Source: Culturomica massiliensis (lineage in GTDB: Bacteria; Bacteroidota; Bacteroidia; Bacteroidales; Marinifilaceae). Taken from it: 64,000 bases of DNA. The position numbers and the translations under genes were made by a program. Under the pieces are notes generated by a model that had not been told where the DNA came from, ran no database searches, and was given only the letters and a program-made list of their open reading frames with translations. The stretch is taken from NCBI RefSeq assembly GCF_900091655.1, contig NZ_LT594621.1, positions 2,562,532-2,626,531 of the forward strand, read 5' to 3'. Below, piece by piece: positions 1 through 7,918 of this stretch (position 1 is its first letter; each line of letters begins with the position of its first letter).

Positions 1-319
1 AAGGCTATATAAATTATATATCAAAATACACTGCTATCGATAATAACCTCCCCCTTGCAATCGATTATAATTATAATTGCAATTATTAAAAAGAAGATTA
101 TTATTCAGATTTCTCATGGTCGTTCCACTGTTTCGGAACAAAAATAGAAGATAATCGCAAATAAAAAAAGAAGATTCCAAAAAAATATTTTTAGCCTTCG
201 GGATTCGGGCGAAAAGGACTATCTTTAACATGCTAAAGCCAACGATTTAATTGTAGATTTCAGATTTACGATTTTAGATAAAAAAATCTGATAACGAATC
301 AGGTTCCGGGCAATTTAAA
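1..319. other. AT-rich intergenic region with no convincing gene
   Basis: No coding region with a credible start or product is visible. The only reading frame of note (minus strand, about 34-231) is low complexity and lacks any recognisable domain. A 14-bp perfect palindrome, ATAATTGCAATTAT, lies at 73-86. The right part (from about 249) is a copy of the interspersed repeat described separately. Before the IS inserted, this region would have been the immediate upstream region of the zinc transporter operon. Confidence 0.6.
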
Positions 320-328
320 ATTTACAAT
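249..328 (+). repeat. Interspersed repeat, family A, copy 1 (interrupted by the IS)
   Basis: This is an AT-rich repeat with the core AAAAAATCTGATAACGAATC, followed by AGGTTCCGGGCAATTTAAAATTTACAA. The same core recurs in this window at 34814, 43869 (reverse), 47164 (reverse), 51832 and, more diverged, at 16692. The copy is split by the IS; its right part resumes at 1640 and runs to about 1671, ending TTATATGAACG exactly as the reverse copies at 43869 and 47164 do. It contains a short hairpin CTGAT-AACGA-ATCAG. The function is unknown. Confidence 0.75.
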
Positions 329-1639
329 CACTGCTGGGCACTTAGTCCCAGCTGATTTTCAATTGTTTATAATTTAGTTCTTTGACATTTTTGTAATCGC
401 AATTGGTAAGTATCTCTCTTACAGGCGTTTTATCCAGTAGAGAAAAACTCAAAATTTGTAGGATTTCGTAGATTGGACGGTTAACTTTCAATTTGTAAGC
501 GACAATGGCAACCAGACAGTATGTTATGATGGCACAGTAGACTTGTGTCTTGACTGCATTCATCGTGGTTCCCCAAAAAGATTTTACTTTCAGGTGTTGC
601 TTTATCCATTTGAAAAATAGTTCCACCTGCCAACGGTTCTTGTATAGCAAGGCTACTTCCTCTGCTGAGAGTTCCATGTTGTTGGTGATGAACACAAATT
701 CTCTGCCCAGTTCTTCATCGTAGTATTTAACCCGCCGAAGTTTGTCCGGATATGCTTTGAGCGATTTATACGTTTCAAGTATTCCAATCTGGTCACATTT
801 TATTCCGGTTGTTTTATCGACTTCACGGGAATACATTCTACGGAATCTCATATTATCCTTTGCACGTGTAACGAAGTAAGCACCACAGGTGTGAAGCTTA
901 TGCAAACGGGTGAAGTCAACATATCCTTTATCCATGATATAGAAACTTCCCTTTTCATAACTCAACTCATCCAGCATGTTTACGTCATGTACTTTAGCAT
1001 TGGTTACCAGTACGATTGTCGGTATGGAAGTCTTTACATCATACAAGGTATGAAGTTTGATGCCTCCTTTGTGTTTCCTAAATTCCGCCCACCAAAAAAC
1101 ATTCAGACAAAGGTCTATGGTGGAGGAATCAAAGGCATAAACATTACCGTCAACTTTCACCTCGAAGTCATTTTTGTTGTAGCTATTACGGGCTTCCGCA
1201 ATCAGGGTATAAGCAAATTCTTCGTAGATACGATAATCTCTATTCCGGTTTGCTTTCCCCAGATTGGTACGGCTAACTGTTGCACCGAATCCCAAGTGAT
1301 AGTACTTGCTCTTGTGTGCCTCAAGGCTGAGCATAAGCTCACGCATACTATCTCGGGCGGTCAGTTGTCCGAAAATCATGCACAGCATCTGATTCCAACA
1401 GGTGAATGTTCTGATTTTCTTATTCCCGGAATACTTCTCTACCAAACGGTCAAAGACACGACGGGGAAGAAAATCTGTAAGTTGAGCGAAGATATATTTG
1501 CCTTGGTTCATTGTTTTTAGCTTTTGGACAAAGCTAAAACAACTTTTCAATTCAAATCGTCACGCTCCAAAAAGATATTTAACTATGCGATTATCAAAGA
1601 TTTCAAAGAACGATGTTTAATTTAAAGTGCCCACTAGTG
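329..1639 (-). mobile_element. Insertion sequence, IS4 family, complete
   Basis: The element is 1,311 bp long and carries a single minus-strand transposase gene. The ends are 15-bp imperfect inverted repeats, CACTGCTGGGCACTT at 329-343 and its counterpart AAGTGCCCACTAGTG at 1625-1639 (13 of 15 match). They are flanked by a 9-bp direct repeat ATTTACAAT at 320-328 and 1640-1648, as expected for a target duplication in IS4-type elements (usually 9-13 bp). The transposase stop codon overlaps the left terminal repeat. Intact ends, target duplication and an uninterrupted gene point to a recent insertion. The IS sits 55 bp before the start of the zinc-binding protein gene. Confidence 0.88.
342..1511 (-). 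CDS. IS4-family transposase (DUF4372 plus DDE domain)
   Basis: The product is a 389-residue cut-and-paste transposase that would act on the 15-bp inverted ends of its own element. The N-terminal about 80 residues match the DUF4372-type domain found in Bacteroidota IS4 transposases. The DDE catalytic region shows an Asp in YAFDSSTID, an Asp in YIMDKGY, and the IS4 signature Y-(2)-R-(3)-E-(6)-K in YKNRWQVELFFKWIK, so the triad looks intact. I chose the ATG at 1511 (MNQGKYIF). A longer frame from 1550 only adds residues reading through the element's leader. The gene fills the element and ends within its terminal repeat. I see no frameshift, so it is probably active. Confidence 0.9.
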   Translation of the reverse strand: MNQGKYIFAQLTDFLPRRVFDRLVEKYSGNKKIRTFTCWNQMLCMIFGQLTARDSMRELMLSLEAHKSKYYHLGFGATVSRTNLGKANRNRDYRIYEEFAYTLIAEARNSYNKNDFEVKVDGNVYAFDSSTIDLCLNVFWWAEFRKHKGGIKLHTLYDVKTSIPTIVLVTNAKVHDVNMLDELSYEKGSFYIMDKGYVDFTRLHKLHTCGAYFVTRAKDNMRFRRMYSREVDKTTGIKCDQIGILETYKSLKAYPDKLRRVKYYDEELGREFVFITNNMELSAEEVALLYKNRWQVELFFKWIKQHLKVKSFWGTTMNAVKTQVYCAIITYCLVAIVAYKLKVNRPIYEILQILSFSLLDKTPVREILTNCDYKNVKELNYKQLKISWD

Positions 1640-1694
1640 ATTTACAATCTAAAATTACAATTTATATGAACGATACATCTAAAACGCTAAAAAA

Positions 1695-2576
1695 ATGATA
1701 TCCAAACACATACACGTTATCACATTATTCACACTTCTCTCACTGCTTCTGTTTTCCTGCAAAGAGAAAAAACAAGACAGACATATCGTTACGGTAAGTA
1801 TCCTTCCTCAAAAATACTTTGTAGAAAGAATTGCCGGCGACTACTTGAAAGTAAATGTCATGGTTCCCCCCGGAATGAATCCGGCAACCTGCGATTTGAA
1901 TACCGGACAACTGAAAAAGTTATACGATAGCGACTTATGTTTTGCCATCGGCTATCTTCCCTTCGAAACCACCCACCTTTATCCGGCACTCTCAAATCGT
2001 CCCGATATCCCGCTTATCCGGCATTCAGACTCATTGCAACTGATCGCAGGAAGCTGCAATCACGATCACCACGATCACACACACGAAGGCGGCGTAGATC
2101 CTCATGTATGGCTCTCTCCGCACTATGCAAAATCTATCGGGAGAGATATTTACCGTACATTATCCGAAAAATACCCCGAAAAACAGCAAGAATTTTTAGC
2201 CAACTACAAATTACTTGAACAGGACATCGACAAAATTGCGCATTCAGCCGATAGCATACTGTCAGAAAAAAAACACAAAACTTTTCTGATTTACCACCCG
2301 GCACTGACCTATTTTGCCCATGACTACAACATGGAACAGATCTCGATCGAGCATGAAGGGAAAGAACCGGATCCCAGGCACCTGAAAGAAATCATGGATA
2401 CGGCAAAAGAAAAAGACATTCATGTCATTTTTATTCAAAATCAATTCGATATCAGCAACGCCCAATCGATAGCCAAAGCCATCGGAACCGATATCATCCC
2501 GATCGATCCGCTAAACGAAGACTGGCTTGCTGAAATGCGAAAATTACTGCAAATTTTTCAGGAAAAACTAAACTAG
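1695..2576 (+). CDS. znuA: Zinc-type ABC transporter substrate-binding lipoprotein
   Basis: This 293-residue protein belongs to the TroA/ZnuA cluster A-I metal-binding family and captures metal in the periplasm for the ZnuB/ZnuC importer encoded just downstream. A lipoprotein signal ends in LLLFSC (Cys22), so it should be membrane-anchored. A His/Asp-rich loop around residues 121-130 (NHDHHDHTHE) is typical of zinc rather than manganese members. Further expected ligands are the His of DPHVW (about residue 136), the His of YHPAL and an Asp near the C terminus (IIPIDPL). It is followed 96 bp later by the ATPase gene. The spacer before it is only 55 bp from the IS end, and I see no good promoter there. 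Manganese or another divalent metal remains possible. Confidence 0.88.
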   Translation: MISKHIHVITLFTLLSLLLFSCKEKKQDRHIVTVSILPQKYFVERIAGDYLKVNVMVPPGMNPATCDLNTGQLKKLYDSDLCFAIGYLPFETTHLYPALSNRPDIPLIRHSDSLQLIAGSCNHDHHDHTHEGGVDPHVWLSPHYAKSIGRDIYRTLSEKYPEKQQEFLANYKLLEQDIDKIAHSADSILSEKKHKTFLIYHPALTYFAHDYNMEQISIEHEGKEPDPRHLKEIMDTAKEKDIHVIFIQNQFDISNAQSIAKAIGTDIIPIDPLNEDWLAEMRKLLQIFQEKLN

Positions 2577-2672
2577 ATTCTGTATACATTCATTCCATTT
2601 TTTCCCAAAAAATAGAAGTTGATTTGCGCGTATAATCCAAAACCGTAAATCCGAATTTACAATTAAAACAGC

Positions 2673-3440
2673 ATGTCGACAATACTCGAATTAAAAAATA
2701 TCACTGCCGGATATGAAGGTATCCCAGTTCTGAAAGAAATAAATCTAGCCATAAAAGAACAGGATTTCATCGGAATAATCGGCCCGAACGGTGGAGGCAA
2801 AACGACTCTTTTAAAAGTCATTTTAGGCCTTCTGAAACCTTTCAGCGGAGACATTCATTACTACGTTTCCAAAACGAATCTCTTCGGTTACCTTCCCCAA
2901 AACAGCCAGTTCGACCGCCGCTTCCCGATCAGTGTCAGAGAAGTCGTAATGTCGGGACTGATGTCTGAAAAAAGATTGTACCGCTATTATTCCCGTCAGA
3001 ACAAGATAAAAGCTGACGAATTACTGATAAAATACGGCATGGGAGACTACAGCAAAGCTCCCATCGGAGAACTTTCGGGAGGACAAATGCAACGGGTATT
3101 TCTATGCCGGGCAATTATTTCATCTCCCCGTATCCTGATTCTGGACGAACCGACGACCTATGTGGACAGTAATTTCGAAAAAGAATTCTATACCATACTG
3201 AAAGAACTAAACAAAACCCTCAGCATTGTCATGGTCTCGCACGATCTGGGAACCATTTGCTCGTACGTAAAAACAATTGCCTGTGTCAATCACGGTTTAC
3301 ATTACCACCAGTCGAACCTCATCAGCACGGAGCAATTGCAATCTTATAATTGCCCCATCGAGCTGATCTCCCACGGTCCTGTCCCCCACCGGGTACTGAC
3401 AGACCACTCCGATAAGAACTGTAACTGTAACAAATCCTAA
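2673..3440 (+). CDS. znuC: Zinc-type ABC transporter ATP-binding protein
   Basis: This is the ATPase subunit (255 aa) that powers the metal importer. The Walker A motif GPNGGGKTT lies near residue 37, the signature LSGGQMQR near 134, Walker B ILILDEPTT near 153, and the switch His in SHDLG near 190. All are intact. The final about 25 residues form a His/Cys-rich tail (HGPVPHR...CNCNKS) beyond the core nucleotide-binding domain; it could sense or bind zinc, but that is inference. The gene lies between the binding protein and the permease, 28 bp before the latter, in the usual znuACB-like arrangement. The spacer before it holds a short piece of the family repeat (AATTTACAATTAAAAC). Confidence 0.88.
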   Translation: MSTILELKNITAGYEGIPVLKEINLAIKEQDFIGIIGPNGGGKTTLLKVILGLLKPFSGDIHYYVSKTNLFGYLPQNSQFDRRFPISVREVVMSGLMSEKRLYRYYSRQNKIKADELLIKYGMGDYSKAPIGELSGGQMQRVFLCRAIISSPRILILDEPTTYVDSNFEKEFYTILKELNKTLSIVMVSHDLGTICSYVKTIACVNHGLHYHQSNLISTEQLQSYNCPIELISHGPVPHRVLTDHSDKNCNCNKS

Positions 3441-3468
3441 ACTTCAGCCATTAATCGCTTCCATTGCC

Positions 3469-4275
3469 ATGCTCGAATTCCTAAAATACGATTTTTTTCA
3501 AAATGCCTTGCTCAGTACCGTCCTGATCGGTATCAGCTGCGGACTGGTCGGCACCTACATTGTTGCCAAACGGATGGTGTTCATCAGCGGCGGAATTACC
3601 CACGCTTCTTTCGGAGGCCTGGGCTTTGCCTACTTCATCGGTATTTCACCCTTATTGGGAGCTGCCGTATTTTCAATCGGAACGGCCATCGGCATACTTT
3701 TTCTTGCCGAAAACAAAAAAATACGGGAAGATTCTTTAATCGGCATTTTCTGGTCGGCCGGAATGGCCATCGGAGTACTCTTTATCTACCTTACTCCCGG
3801 ATATGCTCCCAACCTGATGTCCTACCTCTTCGGCAACATACTGACGGTTACCTGGGGACAAATTCTCCTTTCCGTCTTACTCTGTCTGGTGATTATTGTT
3901 TTCTTCGTATTGTTCTACCGTCCGCTGTTCTATATTGCTTTTGACAAAGAATACAGCCGTACGCACAACGTACATGTCAACCGCATTGATGTTGCCATTA
4001 TGTTGATTATTGCCCTATGCATCATATTGTGTATGAAATTAGCCGGCATCATTTTAGTTATCTCCTACCTGACACTGCCTCAGGCTATTGCCGGCACTTA
4101 TTACAAAAATTTCAAGCAACAATTGATCGCTTCCTCTATAATCAGTGCTATCGGGTCGGTAATCGGGCTCTTCGTGTCGGCGGCATTGAATACCCCTTCA
4201 GGAGCTACAATTGTCGTATGCTTTTTACTATTTTTTCTCCTGGCCTGGCTGGGAAAGAAAATCTGGAAATCGTAA
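3469..4275 (+). CDS. znuB: Zinc-type ABC transporter permease
   Basis: This 268-residue polytopic inner-membrane protein of the ABC-3 (ZnuB/TroC) family forms the channel of the metal importer. The sequence shows about eight hydrophobic segments. It has the conserved early region with GLVGTYIVAKRMVFISGGITHASFGG-type features (positions 25-50), where the Ser-Gly-Gly and His-Ala residues typical of the family are visible. It is the last gene of the three-gene operon and ends shortly before the lpd promoter region. Length and topology are normal for the family. Confidence 0.87.
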   Translation: MLEFLKYDFFQNALLSTVLIGISCGLVGTYIVAKRMVFISGGITHASFGGLGFAYFIGISPLLGAAVFSIGTAIGILFLAENKKIREDSLIGIFWSAGMAIGVLFIYLTPGYAPNLMSYLFGNILTVTWGQILLSVLLCLVIIVFFVLFYRPLFYIAFDKEYSRTHNVHVNRIDVAIMLIIALCIILCMKLAGIILVISYLTLPQAIAGTYYKNFKQQLIASSIISAIGSVIGLFVSAALNTPSGATIVVCFLLFFLLAWLGKKIWKS

Positions 4276-4370
4276 ATCTAAAATCTGCAATTAAAACGTT
4301 CTTTTTTGCCTGAAGATTTGTTAGCTTTGCAGACGGAACTTTATATTTAAAAATTTAAAACGTTTGAGAT

Positions 4371-5762
4371 ATGAATTATGACCTGATCGTCATCGGAAGT
4401 GGTCCTGGCGGATATGTAGCAGCAATCCGGGGAGCCCAGTTAGGGATGAATGTTGCTGTAATCGAAAAAGCCGAGATCGGAGGTATATGCCTGAATTGGG
4501 GATGTATTCCGACCAAATCCCTTCTAAAATCGGCACAAGTACTCGATTATGCCCGTCATGCAGAAGACTACGGCGTGAAAATAGAAAATACGCAACCGGA
4601 TTTCGGTGCCATTATAGCCCGTAGCCGGGGTGTTGCGGAAAAAATGAGTAAAGGCATTCAATATCTTTTCAAAAAAAACAACATCACCGTTATTGAAGGA
4701 CAAGGAAAATTAACGGCAGATAAAAAAGTAGAAGTAACGGCAAACGACGGTGCAAAACAAATCTACGAAGCCAAACATATTATCCTCGCTACAGGAGCAC
4801 GCTCCCGCCAGCTTCCGGCTATTCCGCAAGACGGCAAGCGCATCATCGGCTATCGGCAGGCTCTTACCCTGGATCATTTGCCGGCTTCCATGCTGGTTGT
4901 CGGTTCCGGAGCCATCGGTTCTGAATTGGCCTGGTTTTACAATGCAATGGGTACAAAAGTTACTTTAGTCGAATTTATGCCCAACGTATTACCGATAGAA
5001 GACGAAGAAGTATCGAAACAGATCGGACGTTCCTTCAAAAAAGCCGGTATCGAAGTCATGGTGAAATCATCTGTCGAAAGCGTCGATAACAGTGGCGAAT
5101 TATTAAAAGTAAACATTCGCAACAAAAAAGGAGATATAGAAGTCCGGGAGGCCGAAATCGTATTGTCTGCCGTAGGTATTGCGCCTAATATTGAAAATAT
5201 CGGTCTGGAAGAATTGGGTGTCGAAACGGAAAAAGGCAAAATCAAAGTCGACGATTACTATCGCACCAACATCGCCGGAGTCTATGCCATCGGAGACATT
5301 GTCCACGGACCTGCTTTGGCCCACGTAGCTTCAGCAGAAGCCATTTGCTGCGTTGAGAAAATTGCCGGCCTGGAAACCGAATCTATCGATTACGGCAACA
5401 TCCCCGGATGTACTTATACAACCCCGGAAGTCGCTTCCGTCGGTCTGACCGAAGCCAAAGCCCTGGAAGCCGGCTATGAGTTACGCATCGGAAAATTTCC
5501 TTTCACAGCTTCAGGTAAAGCAAGTTCAGCAGGAGCCAATGACGGATTCGTCAAACTGATCTTTAATGCAAAAGACAATACCTTATTGGGTGCCCATATG
5601 GTCGGTGCCAATGTAACGGAAATGATAGCAGAACTGGTATTGGCCCGTAAAGCAAAAGTCTCCGCACATCAATTGATTAAAACGGTACATCCTCACCCGA
5701 CAATGAGCGAAGCCGTTATGGAAGCTGCCGCTGCCGCTTATGACGAAGTAATACATCTATAA
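4371..5762 (+). CDS. lpdA: Dihydrolipoyl dehydrogenase (E3)
   Basis: This 463-residue flavoprotein reoxidises dihydrolipoamide with NAD+ in 2-oxo-acid dehydrogenase or glycine cleavage complexes in the cytoplasm. The FAD-binding motif GSGPGG is at residues 9-14, and the redox disulphide in GGICLNWGCIPTKS has Cys40 and Cys45. The NAD-binding GSGAIGSE lies near residue 179, the second FAD motif YAIGDIVHGPALAH near 305, and the C-terminal HPHPT active-site His near 441. No E1 or E2 genes are near, so the partner complex is not shown by context. A -7-like element TAGCTTTG lies at 4322-4329, about 40 bp before the start, but its -33 partner is poorly spaced. The peptidase gene follows after 19 bp and may be co-transcribed. 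Confidence 0.93.
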   Translation: MNYDLIVIGSGPGGYVAAIRGAQLGMNVAVIEKAEIGGICLNWGCIPTKSLLKSAQVLDYARHAEDYGVKIENTQPDFGAIIARSRGVAEKMSKGIQYLFKKNNITVIEGQGKLTADKKVEVTANDGAKQIYEAKHIILATGARSRQLPAIPQDGKRIIGYRQALTLDHLPASMLVVGSGAIGSELAWFYNAMGTKVTLVEFMPNVLPIEDEEVSKQIGRSFKKAGIEVMVKSSVESVDNSGELLKVNIRNKKGDIEVREAEIVLSAVGIAPNIENIGLEELGVETEKGKIKVDDYYRTNIAGVYAIGDIVHGPALAHVASAEAICCVEKIAGLETESIDYGNIPGCTYTTPEVASVGLTEAKALEAGYELRIGKFPFTASGKASSAGANDGFVKLIFNAKDNTLLGAHMVGANVTEMIAELVLARKAKVSAHQLIKTVHPHPTMSEAVMEAAAAAYDEVIHL

Positions 5763-5781
5763 AACCATTAAATATTTTTAC

Positions 5782-7161
5782 ATGAAAAAGACTTTATTAA
5801 TTGCAGCCTTAAGCCTTAGTTGTTCCGGAATTTTCGCCCAAGCAATCGAAGGCAAGGATTTGCAGGAAATTCAAGCCTCGTTTAAAAAAGATACTCCTAC
5901 GCGCGCTTTACAAAACATCCTTACAGCAGATAAAAATCTGAAAGGGAATGCACTTAACCGTGAACTGCAAGGTAAAATCGACCATTTTTTCAAATACCGT
6001 GTAAATGTCAAAGGAATTACGGATCAGCACAGCTCCGGACGCTGCTGGATGTTCACTTCCATGAACGTACTCCGCCCGGAAGTTATGCAGAAATACAACC
6101 TGGACAAATTCGATTTTTCCCACAACTATACCTACTTCTGGGATATTTTTGAGAAATCAAACCTATTCCTTGAAAACATCATCTCCACAGCCGGAAAAGA
6201 CATGGAAGACCGGGAAGTATGCGAATATTTCAAATCTCCGGTCGGTGACGGAGGCGTATGGAACTTGTATTACAATGTAGCCCAAAAATACGGTGTCGTA
6301 CCCCAGGAAGTCATGCCGGAAACCGCACATTCAGACAATACTTCGCAAATGGTGAACATCATCAATGAAAAATTACGATTGGGAGGGTATGAGTTACGGG
6401 AAATGGCTGCTGCCGGCAAATCGGTAAAAGAACTGCGGAACACAAAAAAGGAAGTACTGAAAGATGTCTATCGGATACTGGCTCTTTGCCTGGGAGAACC
6501 GCCTCATTCCTTTACCTGGAGATTCAAAGACAAAGACGGGAATATCAAAGAATTGGCGAATTACACTCCCATGCAATTCTACAAAGAAATCACTCCCGCT
6601 GATTATAACCCGGATAATTACATCATGATTATGAATGATCCGACCCGGGAATATTACAAGATATATGAAATACAAAATTACCGGAATGCCCAGGAAGGCA
6701 TTAACTGGACTTACCTGAACCTTCCGAACGAAGATATCAAAAAAGCAGCCCTGGCTTCCATAAAAAACAATGAAGCAATGTATGCTTCTTGCGATGTCGG
6801 GAAACAACACCAACGGGAAACAGGTATACTCGATCCTGAAATGTACGATTACGAATCCTTACTGGGCGTAAAACTCAAAATGGATAAGAAAGCACGTATA
6901 CTTACCCGTCAAAGCGGCTCTTCACATGCCATGACATTGATCGGATGTGATACAGATGCAAATGATCAGCCCGTAAAATGGGAATTTGAAAACAGTTGGG
7001 GAAGTGCAAGCGGTAACCACGGTTATCTGACCTTCACAGACGACTGGTTCGATGATTATATGTTCCGTATCGTTATCCACCGGAAATTCTTAGATGCCAA
7101 AGCCATAGAAGCTCTCAAACAAAAACCGGTGCAATTGCCCGTGTGGGATTATATGTTTTAA
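5782..7161 (+). CDS. pepC: Secreted C1-family aminopeptidase (PepC/bleomycin hydrolase type)
   Basis: This is a 459-residue papain-fold cysteine peptidase of the C1B family, which typically trims N-terminal residues from peptides. An N-terminal signal peptide (MKKTLLIAALSLSCSGIFAQ) indicates export, unlike the cytoplasmic lactococcal PepC. The catalytic residues are Cys88 in SSGRCWMF, His382 in SSHAMTLIG and Asn404 in FENSWG, with the family's gating Gln in DQHSSGRC. The catalytic Cys lies unusually close to the mature N terminus for a papain fold but normally for C1B. It is followed by a strong bidirectional terminator at 7181-7220. Periplasmic or surface peptide processing in an amino-acid-fermenting gut organism is a reasonable inference. 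Confidence 0.88.
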   Translation: MKKTLLIAALSLSCSGIFAQAIEGKDLQEIQASFKKDTPTRALQNILTADKNLKGNALNRELQGKIDHFFKYRVNVKGITDQHSSGRCWMFTSMNVLRPEVMQKYNLDKFDFSHNYTYFWDIFEKSNLFLENIISTAGKDMEDREVCEYFKSPVGDGGVWNLYYNVAQKYGVVPQEVMPETAHSDNTSQMVNIINEKLRLGGYELREMAAAGKSVKELRNTKKEVLKDVYRILALCLGEPPHSFTWRFKDKDGNIKELANYTPMQFYKEITPADYNPDNYIMIMNDPTREYYKIYEIQNYRNAQEGINWTYLNLPNEDIKKAALASIKNNEAMYASCDVGKQHQRETGILDPEMYDYESLLGVKLKMDKKARILTRQSGSSHAMTLIGCDTDANDQPVKWEFENSWGSASGNHGYLTFTDDWFDDYMFRIVIHRKFLDAKAIEALKQKPVQLPVWDYMF

Positions 7162-7180
7162 AAACAGAAATAGAAACAGA

Positions 7181-7220
7181 AATGGCCAAAAGCCGGGAAA
7201 TTCCCAGGCTTTTGGCCATT
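7181..7220. terminator. Bidirectional terminator between pepC and ispF
   Basis: A 14-bp perfect stem AATGGCCAAAAGCC / GGCTTTTGGCCATT surrounds a 12-nt loop. Two convergent genes end on either side, and the A-tract and T-tract within the stem make it able to serve both strands. Confidence 0.8.
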
Positions 7221-7245
7221 CTGTTCTAACTCACCCCATCTGTTT

Positions 7246-7737
7246 TCAACCTTCCTTCGTCAACAAAACCGTTGCATAAGCCGATACACCTTCCTCCCTC
7301 CCTTCAAAGCCGAGCTTTTCCGTTGTCGTTGCTTTTACAGACACATCTTCGGGAGCTACTTGCATAACAGCAGCCAAAGTGTGTTGCATATCTTCAATAA
7401 AAGGACGTAATTTCGGACGCTGCATACAAATCACACTATCTACATTACCGATCTCATACCCTTGTTTCCTTATCAGTTCCACCGTTCGCTTCAAAAGCAA
7501 CTTGCTGTCGATACCTTTAAATTCAAGGGCTGTATCCGGGAAATGATAACCGATATCTCCCATGCCGGCAGCCCCCAGCAAGGCATCGCAAATTGCATGT
7601 ATCAACACATCTCCGTCCGAATGAGCGATACAGCCTTTCTCATGTGGCACCAACACGCCTCCGAGCCATAAGGGTAAGCCCGCTTCCAAGCGATGTACGT
7701 CAAAACCGATTCCTGTTCTGATTTTCATTTTCATCAT
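7246..7737 (-). CDS. ispF: 2-C-methyl-D-erythritol 2,4-cyclodiphosphate synthase
   Basis: This 163-residue enzyme of the non-mevalonate isoprenoid pathway cyclises CDP-methylerythritol 2-phosphate with release of CMP. The zinc ligands are visible in GIGFDVHRL (Asp13, His15) and in the HSDGDVLIHAICDALLGA segment. The downstream GDIGYHFPDT and the C-terminal KATTTEKLGFEGR motif, which contacts the cytidine moiety, are also conserved. Either of two Met codons at the start (7737 or 7731, or MKIRTG at 7728) could be used; I keep the first. It is transcribed alone, convergent with pepC and divergent from the gldJ/K-like gene. Confidence 0.94.
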   Translation of the reverse strand: MMKMKIRTGIGFDVHRLEAGLPLWLGGVLVPHEKGCIAHSDGDVLIHAICDALLGAAGMGDIGYHFPDTALEFKGIDSKLLLKRTVELIRKQGYEIGNVDSVICMQRPKLRPFIEDMQHTLAAVMQVAPEDVSVKATTTEKLGFEGREEGVSAYATVLLTKEG

Positions 7738-7824
7738 TTTTTAATCCGGTCGCAAGATTAACAAAAAAAGCGTTAAATCCGCCGCAAACAGAGCTATATG
7801 TTCAAAAAAAACAAGATTTTTATT

Positions 7825-7852
7825 TTTGTAAATACATTTTTAAGTATATTTG
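7825..7852 (+). promoter_or_regulatory. Bacteroidota-type promoter for the gldJ/K-like gene
   Basis: A -7 element TATATTTG at 7845-7852 fits the TAnnTTTG consensus. A TTTG at 7825-7828, 16 bp upstream, serves as -33 with slightly short spacing. The start codon follows after 66 bp. Confidence 0.55.
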
Positions 7853-7918
7853 TGAATTAATTGCGTTTCGTTTGATTCGAATAAAAATACTAAATTAAAT
7901 AGCTAAAAAAAACTGCTC

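Noticed and set aside
34..231. 65-codon minus-strand frame at the window start
   Set aside because: Low-complexity Asn/Tyr/Phe-rich translation of AT-rich DNA with no domain and no start signal.
891..1520. 209-codon plus-strand frame within the IS
   Set aside because: Antisense to the transposase, whose DDE and IS4 signature motifs prove the coding strand.
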